Assembly (NCBI RefSeq): GCF_000227765.1
Contig: NZ_JH165159.1
Location: 598,823 to 662,822 of the forward strand
Direction of reading: 5' to 3'
Source of the DNA: Neisseria wadsworthii 9715
GTDB taxonomy: Bacteria; Pseudomonadota; Gammaproteobacteria; Burkholderiales; Neisseriaceae
Length of the DNA stretch: 64,000 bases
The notes beneath the pieces were generated by a model. That model did no database searches, had not been told where the DNA came from, and saw nothing but the letters and a program-made list of their open reading frames with translations. Within the stretch, counting starts at the first letter, position 1, and each line of letters opens with the position of its first letter. This document shows positions 1-7,297 of the stretch, piece by piece. The position numbers and the translations under genes were made by a program.

Positions 1-2
1 GT

Positions 3-98
3 TGGGAGTTTTACGCGGTTGTGGTGTGCTTGTACTTGGTGTTTGCCTTTCCTTGTTTCGTGTGGCGTTATTTCTGGCATGCGAAAAATCAAGATTAA
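3..98 (+). CDS. C-terminal end of a possible membrane protein (partial)
   Basis: One frame stays open from the window edge to a TAA at 96-98 and encodes about 31 residues rich in aromatic and aliphatic residues (WEFYAVVVCLYLVFAF...), ending in a short basic/polar tail (HAKNQD). This composition fits the last membrane helix of a permease, for example an amino acid ABC transporter, but that is only a guess. The two other forward frames are also short and look less protein-like. The start lies outside the window, so neither family nor length can be judged. Confidence 0.3.
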   Translation, partial: WEFYAVVVCLYLVFAFPCFVWRYFWHAKNQD

Positions 99-152
99 AC
101 ATTGAAATATAGCTGTTTGTGAATTGTGTCTTTCTTCAAAAGAGATAACGCT

Positions 153-1283
153 ATGCAAAAGACAACCCATAATCTGGCCGAGGCCAAAACAATCGTTGTA
201 AAAGCAGGCTCCAGTTTGGTTACTGCGGAAGGCCGCGGGATTGATCAGGCTGCTTTGGATAATTGGGCGGCGCAAATTGCAGCGCTGAGAAGTCAGGGTA
301 TTGAAGTGGTGTTCGTATCCAGCGGTGCCATTGCAGAAGGCATTAAGAGGCTGGGTTGGCCCAAGCGGCCTAAAGCCGTAAACGAATTGCAAGCCGCCGC
401 CGCAGTAGGGCAGATGGGCATTGCTCAGGCATATGAAACAGCGTTTTCACCCCACCGCATACATACGGCGCAAATTCTGCTGACCCACGATGATTTGAGC
501 AACCGTACACGCTACCTGAATGCGCGTAGCACATTGAAAACCCTGTTGGCAAAGGGCATTGTGCCCATCATTAATGAAAACGACACCGTAACCACTGATG
601 AAATCAAATTGGGTGATAACGATACCCTCGGTGCATTGGTGGCCAACTTAATCGAAGCAGATGCCCTGATTATCCTGACTGATCAGCAAGGGCTTTATGA
701 TAGTGACCCGCGTAAGAACCAGCAAGCCAAATTTATCCGGCAGATTTCTGCCGCGCATCCTGATTTAGAAAGTATGGCCGGAGGTGTGGGCAGCAGCGTG
801 GGTACCGGCGGCATGTATACGAAAGTGCTGGCTGCGAAACGCGCCGCCTTAAGCGGTGCGGCCACAGTGATTGCGTCGGGCAGGGAAGAAAACGTGTTGC
901 TGCGTTTGCTAAAAGGCGAGAGCATAGGCACATTGTTTACCAGCGAGCAAAGCCGAATCAATGCGCGCAAACAGTGGTTGCTCGGGCATGTGCAGATGGT
1001 GGGAAGCGTTGTGGTTGATCAAGGCGCGGAAAAGGCGGTTGCCGAGCAACACACCAGTTTGTTGCCGGTAGGCTGCATCAGAGTAAACGGCCATTTTTAC
1101 CGTGGCGAATTGGTTGCGGTGTTAAATAAAGAGGGCAAAGAAATTGCGCGCGGGTTGGTTAATTACAGCAGCGAGGAAACGGCTAAAATTTTGCAGACTC
1201 CATCCGGTAAAATTGCCGATCGGCTGGGCTATGCGCATGAAGACGAATTGATTCACAGAGACAATATGGCGCTTCATTGGTAA
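153..1283 (+). CDS. proB: Glutamate 5-kinase ProB
   Basis: ProB phosphorylates L-glutamate to glutamyl 5-phosphate, the first and feedback-regulated step of proline synthesis, in the cytoplasm. The protein has an N-terminal amino acid kinase domain with the phosphate-binding stretch [29 protein letters not shown] and a GDNDTLGA nucleotide-site motif. A C-terminal PUA domain follows (from about residue 275, [17 protein letters not shown]), as in long-form ProB. The GTG at 126 keeps the frame open, but ATG 153 is preferred because AAGAGA lies 6-10 bases upstream and it removes an unrelated nine-residue extension. At about 376 residues it is the usual length. No proA is adjacent. It converges on carA across a DUS hairpin. 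Confidence 0.95.
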   Translation: MQKTTHNLAEAKTIVVKAGSSLVTAEGRGIDQAALDNWAAQIAALRSQGIEVVFVSSGAIAEGIKRLGWPKRPKAVNELQAAAAVGQMGIAQAYETAFSPHRIHTAQILLTHDDLSNRTRYLNARSTLKTLLAKGIVPIINENDTVTTDEIKLGDNDTLGALVANLIEADALIILTDQQGLYDSDPRKNQQAKFIRQISAAHPDLESMAGGVGSSVGTGGMYTKVLAAKRAALSGAATVIASGREENVLLRLLKGESIGTLFTSEQSRINARKQWLLGHVQMVGSVVVDQGAEKAVAEQHTSLLPVGCIRVNGHFYRGELVAVLNKEGKEIARGLVNYSSEETAKILQTPSGKIADRLGYAHEDELIHRDNMALHW

Positions 1284-1297
1284 GCATAAAACGGAAA

Positions 1298-1340
1298 ATG
1301 CCTGTCTGAAAACGAGCAACGCGAGTTTTCAGACAGGCAT
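1298..1340. terminator. Inverted TG-wadDUS pair, bidirectional terminator
   Basis: ATGCCTGTCTGAAAA and its reverse complement form a near-perfect stem around a short loop, with T-rich flanks on both sides. It lies between the convergent genes proB and carA, where one hairpin can stop transcription from either side. Each arm is also a full copy of the DNA uptake sequence. Confidence 0.8.
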
Positions 1341-1362
1341 TTTCTATTCTTTACAACACAAA

Positions 1363-2493
1363 TCAGGCTTTTGCAGCACGCATATTATCAATAAATTTAT
1401 CAAACAGATAAGCTACATCATGCGGGCCGGGGCTGGCCTCGGGATGGCCTTGGAAGCTGAATACCGCACGGTCGGTAAGCTCGATGCCTTGCAGCGAACC
1501 GTCAAACAGTGAACGGTGGGTAACTTTAACATGTGCAGGTAGGCTGTCTGCGTCCACTTCAAAACCGTGGTTTTGGCTGGTGATCGCAACTCTGCCGTTT
1601 TCCAAATCTTGTACGGGATGGTTGCCGCCGTGGTGGCCGAAAGCCATTTTGCGGGTTTTGCCGCCAACAGCCAGCCCTAATAATTGGTGGCCTAAGCAAA
1701 TACCGAAAACAGGTTTTTTGCTTTCCAGCAATTCTTTCACCGCTGCAACTGCATAATCGCATGGCTCGGGGTCGCCCGGGCCGTTGGACAGGAACACACC
1801 ATCTGGGTTCATGGCCAAAACATCTTTGGCCGGTGTTTGCGCAGGCACTACGGTTAAGCGGCAGCCGCGTTCGGCCAACATGCGCAAGATATTGGTTTTT
1901 ACGCCGAAATCATAAGCTACCACATGATAAGGCTGTTCTTCGGGAGTTTGGAAACCTTTGCCCAATTTCCATTCGCCTTCGGTCCATTCGTAAGGCTCGG
2001 TGCAGCTCACTTCTTTTGCCAAGTCTTTGCCGACCATGCTGCCGAATGCGGCAATCAGTTCGCGCGCTTTTTCTTCCGTGGCGTCTTCTCCGGTAAGGAT
2101 GGCGCCGGCCTGAGCGCCTTTGTCGCGCAGAATGCGGGTGAGGCGGCGGGTATCGATGTCGGCAATGGCTACGGTTTGGTTGCGTACCAAATATTCCTGC
2201 AAACTTTCTTTACTGCGGAAATTGCTGTGTAAAAGCGGTAGGTCGCGGATAATCAGGCCTGCCGCATATACAGAGCGGCTTTCCACATCTTCTTCATTGG
2301 TGCCTGTGTTGCCGATGTGCGGATAAGTAAGGGTAACGATTTGTTTGCAGTAAGAAGGGTCAGTAAGGATTTCCTGATAGCCGGTCATGGATGTGTTGAA
2401 TACGACTTCGCCGGAGGTCGAGCCTGCGTGGCCGATTGAAGTACCGCGAAATACGCTGCCGTCTGCGAGAACCAAGATTGCGGGGGTTGTCAT
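1363..2493 (-). CDS. carA: Carbamoyl-phosphate synthase small (glutaminase) subunit CarA
   Basis: CarA hydrolyses glutamine and passes ammonia to CarB, making carbamoyl phosphate for arginine and pyrimidine synthesis. The 376-residue length is typical. The N-terminal CarA domain shows [20 protein letters not shown]. The C-terminal class I glutamine amidotransferase domain has the nucleophile elbow [11 protein letters not shown] with catalytic Cys266, and [13 protein letters not shown] supplying His and Glu. carB is not in the window, so the two subunits are not adjacent here. The gene has a leader of about 150 bases with a terminator-like hairpin (see 2572-2606), which suggests attenuation. 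Confidence 0.96.
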   Translation of the reverse strand: MTTPAILVLADGSVFRGTSIGHAGSTSGEVVFNTSMTGYQEILTDPSYCKQIVTLTYPHIGNTGTNEEDVESRSVYAAGLIIRDLPLLHSNFRSKESLQEYLVRNQTVAIADIDTRRLTRILRDKGAQAGAILTGEDATEEKARELIAAFGSMVGKDLAKEVSCTEPYEWTEGEWKLGKGFQTPEEQPYHVVAYDFGVKTNILRMLAERGCRLTVVPAQTPAKDVLAMNPDGVFLSNGPGDPEPCDYAVAAVKELLESKKPVFGICLGHQLLGLAVGGKTRKMAFGHHGGNHPVQDLENGRVAITSQNHGFEVDADSLPAHVKVTHRSLFDGSLQGIELTDRAVFSFQGHPEASPGPHDVAYLFDKFIDNMRAAKA

Positions 2494-2571
2494 GATGGAT
2501 TCCTGTTTAATCTTTAATGAATCTGATGCGGCTTGGCAAGCAAAGGGAAACCAAGCGGCCGGTAACGGCTG

Positions 2572-2606
2572 AAAAAAAACACGCTTCGCAACTTGCAGCC
2601 AAGTTG
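2572..2606 (-). terminator. Terminator-like hairpin in the carA leader (candidate attenuator)
   Basis: Read on the minus strand, CAACTTG-GCTG-CAAGTTG forms a perfect 7-bp stem with a 4-base loop. After CGAAGCGTG it runs into eight consecutive T residues (A run at 2572-2579 on the plus strand). An outer CACG/CGTG pairing could extend the stem. Because it lies about 80 bases upstream of the carA start and downstream of a plausible promoter, it is more likely an attenuator than the end of another gene. No leader peptide was identified with confidence. Confidence 0.5.
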
Positions 2607-2653
2607 TGTGACGTGCTTTAGCTAAAACGGTTTAAATGTTTTAGAAGCGGTTT

Positions 2654-2682
2654 ATTTTAGAATAAATCATGTTTCTGCTCAA
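2654..2682 (-). promoter_or_regulatory. Candidate sigma-70 promoter of carA
   Basis: On the minus strand TTGAGC and TAAAAT are separated by 17 bases, matching four or five of six consensus positions at each box. A transcript from here would have a leader of about 150 bases that includes the hairpin at 2572-2606. The rest of the 442-base gap up to the lipoprotein at 2936 shows no further gene or repeat. Confidence 0.45.
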
Positions 2683-2935
2683 GGGAGCAAAAGTAAATAA
2701 GGCATGATGCCATGCAAAAAACAATGGATACGTTATGAGATGAATGGATGCTAACTTGGGCTAAGCGGCATGAATTCCAATCAAAACTATGGAACAGCAT
2801 AGTTTGCGCTTAGAAAAGCGAAACCTTTTTATCGGAATCGGGTCAGTTATACTTAGGTTGAAGAACCAAAATAATCATTTTCAATCAAGCCCGGCAAACT
2901 CAAATAGGGCGGAAATTAGAGAGGAGTTTACAAAA

Positions 2936-3250
2936 ATGACTAAATCATTATTAGCTGTGATGACTATGGCATTTGCATTGACCGCATGTGGTGAAAAGAA
3001 AGCGGATGCACCTGCTGCTTCCGGTGCGGCAACTGAAAGCGCTGTGAATCTTGCGCCTGAGTGCCAAGCTTATTTTGAGCGTATGGAAAAATGCTTTGCC
3101 AAAGGCGGCGCCCAAATCGAAAGCTTGAAAGCCGGTTTGGAAGAATCTAAAAAAGGCTTGCTTGAGTTGCCGGCCGATCAACAGGCTCAAGCGTGTAAAA
3201 TGGGTAATGATCAGTTTACTCAAGTTGCACAAACAGCAAAATGTGAATAA
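2936..3250 (+). CDS. Small four-cysteine lipoprotein of unknown function
   Basis: The product is 104 residues. It starts with a lipoprotein signal peptide (MTKSLLAVMTMAFALTAC), with the lipobox LTAC and lipidated Cys18. The mature part has a short Ala-rich linker and then a helical domain with four further cysteines spaced PEC...EKC...QAC...AKC, likely forming two disulfides. Similar small cysteine-pattern lipoproteins exist in Neisseria (DUF5339-like), but no function is known to me. ATG 2936 is chosen over an upstream in-frame start at 2789 because GAGGAG lies directly upstream and only this start gives a clean signal peptide. It stands alone, ended by a DUS hairpin. Confidence 0.8.
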   Translation: MTKSLLAVMTMAFALTACGEKKADAPAASGAATESAVNLAPECQAYFERMEKCFAKGGAQIESLKAGLEESKKGLLELPADQQAQACKMGNDQFTQVAQTAKCE

Positions 3251-3380
3251 AGAATCGGGTTGTTCATACATTCATACATAAGAAGAGCGGTATAGTGAAT
3301 AAACGAAAAACAATTACCGTATAGTTTGTTTTTTAATTATGTGGTTACTGCTTTATTTGCTATCAGCTTTTTCGAATATC

Positions 3381-3416
3381 AAAATGCCTGTCTGAAAAAT
3401 TTCAGACAGGCATTTT
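3381..3416. terminator. Inverted TG-wadDUS terminator
   Basis: A 17-bp stem made of AAAATGCCTGTCTGAAA and its complement around a 2-base loop is followed by T residues. It ends the lipoprotein transcript. Confidence 0.75.
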
Positions 3417-3662
3417 TAATTAAGTAGTTGACATGTTTTAACAGTATGGTTGGGTTTTAGCCCCTAATTCAAGAGATAAGCGGAATTGACATAAAAGCGA
3501 AAAATTTCCATTTTGTTAATCACTTTGCGTGATATTTAGCATAATTTCCTAACTGAAGAATTAGGTGAATTGACGGTACATTAATGAGATAAAAGGTTTT
3601 TTTTTAGAAAACAGTGAAAATAATTTGCAAATAAAAATGGTTGCTATTAATATCAGTTTTCT
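3417..3662. other. AT-rich upstream region of tonB
   Basis: This 246-base stretch has no gene. Two TTGACA hexamers (3428 and 3486) lack a well-placed -10 box. Two windows near 3618-3655 match a Fur box at only about 10 of 19 positions, so iron control of tonB is expected from the gene family but not demonstrated here. Confidence 0.4.
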
Positions 3663-4556
3663 ATGGAAAATAAACGAATTTTAATACCGTCAGTTTTGAT
3701 GGTTATCATACTTTTACATGTGGGGTTGATCGCTGCATTATGGAAAATGACGCCTCCGAAGCCTATGGAAATCATGGAAATCGAGTTTGTCGATTTGGGC
3801 GGCGGAGGTGGCGGCGGAGGAGCAGGAGAGCCTGCTGTTTCCGAGAAATCTGCGCCCGAGCCCAAGCCGGTGCCGCCGACTGTGGTTAAACCCAAGCCTG
3901 AACCTAAACGGGTCGAGAAAAAAGTTGAGGCGGCCAAGCCCAAAGTGGCTGCTGTGAAAACCCAAAACAAGGATGCGGATTTTGAAGCCAAACCGAAAGT
4001 TGAAGCTAAACCGAAGTTTGAACCGAAACCCGAACCCAAACGGGAAGTAGTAAAAGAAGTAAAACCAGAGCCGAAACCTGAACCGCAGGAGAAAGCGGAA
4101 CCACTGCCGAGGAGGCAGGAAACATTTAAACCGAGTGCCGGCGAATATCAGCAAAAGTCGGGCAGCGGCGCTTCTGGCAGCGGCAACAAATCTGAAGCCG
4201 GTAACGGCTCAGGCTCCGGTGAGGGATCAGGAACCGGTTCGGGAAGCGGAAAGGGCTCGGGTAGTGGTTCCGGTTCGGGTAGTGGCAAAGGTGACGGAGC
4301 AGGCTCCGGCGGCGTGAGGAATATAGGTTCGTTCGGCGTGCCGAGTTATCCGAGCATTTCAAGGGAAAACGGTGAAGAAGGAACTGTGCGTTTAAAGGCC
4401 ACGGTAAGCCCCGGAGGCGGCGTGAAGGTAGAAGTGATTAAGAGCAGCGGCTATTCGCGGCTGGATAATGAAGCCAAGCGCACGGTGCGGGGCAGCAGCA
4501 AATTCAGCGGCCCGGGCGTATATGTGGGCAATGTGTCTTTTAGGTTAAACCAATAA
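3663..4556 (+). CDS. tonB: TonB energy transducer
   Basis: TonB couples the proton-motive force harvested by ExbB-ExbD to outer-membrane receptors for iron carriers and other ligands. The 297-residue protein has an N-terminal signal anchor at about residues 8-27 and a poly-Gly stretch (LGGGGGGGGAG). A long Pro/Lys/Glu periplasmic spacer full of KPEPK repeats is followed by a Gly/Ser spacer of about 50 residues. The C-terminal TonB domain carries the YPSISRENGEEGTVRLKATV signature. Serine-glycine repeats in addition to the usual proline-lysine rod are distinctive. It is first in the tonB-exbB-exbD operon. Confidence 0.95.
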   Translation: MENKRILIPSVLMVIILLHVGLIAALWKMTPPKPMEIMEIEFVDLGGGGGGGGAGEPAVSEKSAPEPKPVPPTVVKPKPEPKRVEKKVEAAKPKVAAVKTQNKDADFEAKPKVEAKPKFEPKPEPKREVVKEVKPEPKPEPQEKAEPLPRRQETFKPSAGEYQQKSGSGASGSGNKSEAGNGSGSGEGSGTGSGSGKGSGSGSGSGSGKGDGAGSGGVRNIGSFGVPSYPSISRENGEEGTVRLKATVSPGGGVKVEVIKSSGYSRLDNEAKRTVRGSSKFSGPGVYVGNVSFRLNQ

Positions 4557-4650
4557 AAGGTATTCAAGAGGGCAGGCTGGATGAGGCCTGTCTGAAAATG
4601 CCAAACAGCTTGCAACAGTATTTAGTTTATTTTTGAGTAACGGAAATATT

Positions 4651-5310
4651 ATGAATTTATCTTTAGTTTTTCAATCGGGCGATGCCGTTTTGATTTCGGT
4701 GTTTATGATTCTTGTACTGATGAGTATTGCCACTTGGAGCATTATCATTATCCGTGCCATTAAATTGATGAAAGCAAAATCTGCGAATGCGCAGATTCAT
4801 GATACGGTTTGGTCCAACAAATCGTGGCAGGATGCGGAAAAAATGGCGGCGCAAAACCATTCGCCGATGGGCGAGCTGCTTCAGGATGCGGTGCGCGCCA
4901 ATAAGCTGTATCACAGCGGCAGCTCGCAGGATTTGTCTACCCATCTGCCGTTCAACCAATTTATGCTGCGTCAGATTCATCATAAGATGGGCATGATTAT
5001 GCGCAAGTTTGAAGGCGGGATGACGGCTTTGGCTTCGATTGGTGCCACAGCGCCGTTTATCGGCCTGTTTGGTACGGTTTGGGGTATTTACCATGCGTTA
5101 ATCAACATCAGCCACAGCGGCCAGATGAGCATTGCTGCGGTGGCCGGCCCGATCGGTGAGGCGCTGGTGGCTACGGCCTTTGGCTTGTTTGTGGCGATTC
5201 CTGCGGTTTTGGCGTATAACTTTTTGGTTCGCAGCAATAAAAAATTGGGCCAAGACATGCATGCTTTTGCGCACGAATTGCATGTTCAGATTTTGAACAG
5301 TAAGGAGTAA
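4651..5310 (+). CDS. exbB: ExbB, TonB-complex proton channel subunit
   Basis: ExbB is the multi-spanning inner-membrane subunit of the ExbB-ExbD motor that energises TonB (MotA/TolQ/ExbB family). The first helix lies at about residues 10-35, followed by a cytoplasmic loop. Two later helices contain ALASIGATAPFIGLFGTVWG and AVAGPIGEALVATAFGLFVA, the conserved pore segments. ATG 4651 is preferred to a TTG at 4633 because CGGA lies at the right distance and the protein begins like other ExbB proteins. The resulting 219 residues fit. A single DUS-like motif sits in the tonB-exbB gap (4586). Confidence 0.95.
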   Translation: MNLSLVFQSGDAVLISVFMILVLMSIATWSIIIIRAIKLMKAKSANAQIHDTVWSNKSWQDAEKMAAQNHSPMGELLQDAVRANKLYHSGSSQDLSTHLPFNQFMLRQIHHKMGMIMRKFEGGMTALASIGATAPFIGLFGTVWGIYHALINISHSGQMSIAAVAGPIGEALVATAFGLFVAIPAVLAYNFLVRSNKKLGQDMHAFAHELHVQILNSKE

Positions 5311-5313
5311 GCG

Positions 5314-5739
5314 GTGAAAGATTTTGGACACGGCTACGGCCAAGATGAATCGCCGATGGCCGATATGAACGTTACCCCGCTGGTTGACGTGATGCTGGTG
5401 CTGTTGATTGTGTTTATGATAACCATGCCGGTGCTAACGCATTCCATCCCGATTCAATTGCCCACGGCCTCGGAAGCGGCCAAACCTAAAGACGAGCCGA
5501 AAGAGCCTTTACGCTTGGCGATTGATGTAAAAGGAAAATATGTTTTAGGTGAGAAAGAAACACCGCTTGCCGATTTGGACGATGCCTTGAAAGAAGCCAA
5601 AACTAAAAACAACAATGTGGTTTTGGAGATTGATGCCGATAAAGACGTATCTTACGATGCGGTGGCTCAGGCGCTGAACGCGGCTAAGGATGCGGGTGTG
5701 TCGAAAGTGGGCTTTGTAACGGAAGTGAAAGCGAAATAG
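5314..5739 (+). CDS. exbD: ExbD, TonB-complex subunit
   Basis: ExbD supplies the membrane-embedded aspartate of the ExbBD proton channel. The 141 residues include ADMNVTPLVDVMLVLLIVFM, which contains that conserved Asp inside the single N-terminal membrane helix, then a periplasmic domain. The start codon is GTG, 3 bases after the exbB stop, with AAGGAG overlapping the end of exbB, so translation is probably coupled. Last gene of the operon, followed directly by a long DUS hairpin. Confidence 0.95.
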   Translation: MKDFGHGYGQDESPMADMNVTPLVDVMLVLLIVFMITMPVLTHSIPIQLPTASEAAKPKDEPKEPLRLAIDVKGKYVLGEKETPLADLDDALKEAKTKNNNVVLEIDADKDVSYDAVAQALNAAKDAGVSKVGFVTEVKAK

Positions 5740-5751
5740 AATAACTTTGAT

Positions 5752-5796
5752 AAACAGATGCCTGTCTGAAAACTGTTTTCAGACAGGCATCTGTTT
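5752..5796. terminator. Near-perfect 45-bp DUS palindrome, bidirectional terminator
   Basis: Two 22-bp arms (AAACAGATGCCTGTCTGAAAAC and its complement) flank a single central T. It separates exbD from the convergent fxsA and can terminate both. Confidence 0.8.
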
Positions 5797-5846
5797 TGTG
5801 TGTTGGCGGTATCGTTGTGAAGCGGTGAGCCTTACGGCAACATCTT

Positions 5847-6335
5847 TCATTTCGATTTATCTTCCAAATAGTCCACCGTGTCTTTTTTCTCGGGGCTGTC
5901 GGTAACCGTGTATTCACCCTCGATCACATCGTCTTGGTTACCATAGCGCCTGTGGGCCGTGTAAGTAAAACCGTCCTGCTCATTGCTGTGGCTGCCGCCG
6001 CTCAAATCGGCCACCGGTTTGCCTTTGAAAGGCAGCATCAAAACCAACGCGGCAAGCATGGAAACGAAACCCGGGCTGAGCAGCAAAACCCCTGCTACGG
6101 CATAGCGAATCGGCCAAAGCAGCTGGTAAAGCGACACTTTCCCTCCGGTACGCATGGCCGCCGCAGCCAGCAACACGCCCGAAGTGCCCATACGGCGCAG
6201 CATGAAAATCCCGAGCACAAAGCTGGCAACCATCAGCAAAAGGGTTACGCCGCCGCCGAGCCAATCCGCCACCCACACGATGGACATGATTTCCAAAAAC
6301 AGCATAACCAAAAAAATGATACCGAAATATTGCAT
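5847..6335 (-). CDS. fxsA: FxsA family inner-membrane protein
   Basis: FxsA-family proteins are small membrane proteins; the E. coli member reduces exclusion of phage T7 by the F plasmid when overexpressed. The sequence has the family's four hydrophobic segments: FGIIFLVMLFLEIMSIVWVA, the Gly/Leu-rich LLLMVASFVLGIFMLRRMG, then VAGVLLLSPGFVSMLAAL. A hydrophilic acidic tail follows. The start at 6335 has AAGGAACGC upstream; a longer frame reaching 6500 has no ribosome site and would add an unrelated extension. Length 162 residues. Confidence 0.88.
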   Translation of the reverse strand: MQYFGIIFLVMLFLEIMSIVWVADWLGGGVTLLLMVASFVLGIFMLRRMGTSGVLLAAAAMRTGGKVSLYQLLWPIRYAVAGVLLLSPGFVSMLAALVLMLPFKGKPVADLSGGSHSNEQDGFTYTAHRRYGNQDDVIEGEYTVTDSPEKKDTVDYLEDKSK

Positions 6336-6473
6336 GTTGCGTTCCTTGTTTGCATGAGCCTGTAACATAACGCCAAAACCATTTGTTTTCAAGAAACAGT
6401 TTTGTATTATTCCGCCGTAAAAAAAGGTAAAGCAAGCGCCAAATGCGGCGAATTTGTTTATCCTTTGCGCACT

Positions 6474-7154
6474 ATGAAAAAGAATGTCATTTTTATACAA
6501 TTTTTGAATACCGCCTTAGCAGGCGTTGTTTTATTAACCGCTGCCTGCGTGGGCGCGCCCAATACCAAAGGCCCGGTGCCGCCCGGCTATTACCGCGTAC
6601 AAAGCGGTGATAACCTTTACCGCATCGGCCTGCGTTTTGGTCAGAGCGCCGCCACTTTGGCTAAATGGAATAACCTTGTTGACCCTACCCGTATCGAAGT
6701 GGGGCAAGTGCTGAAAGTGAGCGACAAAGCCGATAAAGGCGGCGCCGGTGTTGCCCCTGTCGCCAAAGAAGTGAAGCCCACCAATACGGTTATGCCGATG
6801 AAATGGCCGGTGGATAACCGCCAAATCATTGCCAACTACAACGGCTCCACCAACAAAGGCATTGATTTTGCAGGGGAACGCGGCACGCCCGTGCGCGCGG
6901 CCGAAGCGGGCAAAGTATTGTTTGCGGGCGAAGGCGTGCGCGGCTACGGCAAGCTGATTTTAATCAGCCACAACCGCAGCACCTTAACCGCCTATGCCCA
7001 CAACGACCAGATTCTGGTTAAGAAAGACCAAACCGTAAAAGCCGGCGAGCAAATCGCCACCATGGGCGACAGCGAAACCGACCGCGTGAAGCTGCATTTT
7101 GAAGTGCGTGTGGGCGGCAAAGCCGTGAACCCTTTGACCTATTTGAATCAATAA
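6474..7154 (+). CDS. nlpD: NlpD-like murein hydrolase activator (LysM + degenerate LytM)
   Basis: NlpD-type lipoproteins activate periplasmic amidases (AmiC) during cell separation. The 226-residue product has a signal peptide ending at TAAC (lipobox-like). A LysM peptidoglycan-binding domain follows (YYRVQSGDNLYRIGLRFGQS...IEVGQVLKV), then a Lys/Ala linker and a C-terminal LytM/M23 domain. The M23 metal ligands are incomplete: GIDFAG replaces HxxxD, while LHFEVRVGG keeps the last His. That is the signature of non-catalytic activators such as NlpD and EnvC rather than endopeptidases. ATG 6474 gives a clean signal peptide. Confidence 0.88.
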   Translation: MKKNVIFIQFLNTALAGVVLLTAACVGAPNTKGPVPPGYYRVQSGDNLYRIGLRFGQSAATLAKWNNLVDPTRIEVGQVLKVSDKADKGGAGVAPVAKEVKPTNTVMPMKWPVDNRQIIANYNGSTNKGIDFAGERGTPVRAAEAGKVLFAGEGVRGYGKLILISHNRSTLTAYAHNDQILVKKDQTVKAGEQIATMGDSETDRVKLHFEVRVGGKAVNPLTYLNQ

Positions 7155-7191
7155 CCGGCTTTGCCCAAGTATGGGCTTAAGCGGATTCTAA

Positions 7192-7262
7192 ATAACCCGA
7201 TAACTGAATCACCGGATAGCTGTTTATGCTGAAGCTATCCGGTGATTCAGTTATTTGGTTAT
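7192..7262 (+). terminator. Long DUS-free hairpin after nlpD
   Basis: Two perfect 22-bp arms (7200-7221 and 7233-7254, ATAACTGAATCACCGGATAGCT and its complement) surround an 11-base loop. With two mismatches the stem extends to about 30 bp. Unlike nearly all other terminators in the window it contains no uptake sequence. A terminator role is likely from its place. Confidence 0.6.
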
Positions 7263-7297
7263 ATAATGCCGCTATTCTTCATATGCCTGTCTGAAAC

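Noticed and set aside
3428..3433. TTGACA promoter upstream of tonB
   Set aside because: The nearest TATGGT is only 11 bases away; no acceptable -10 at 16-18 bases.
3613..3656. Fur box in front of tonB
   Set aside because: Best windows match only about 10 of 19 consensus positions, not better than expected for AT-rich sequence.
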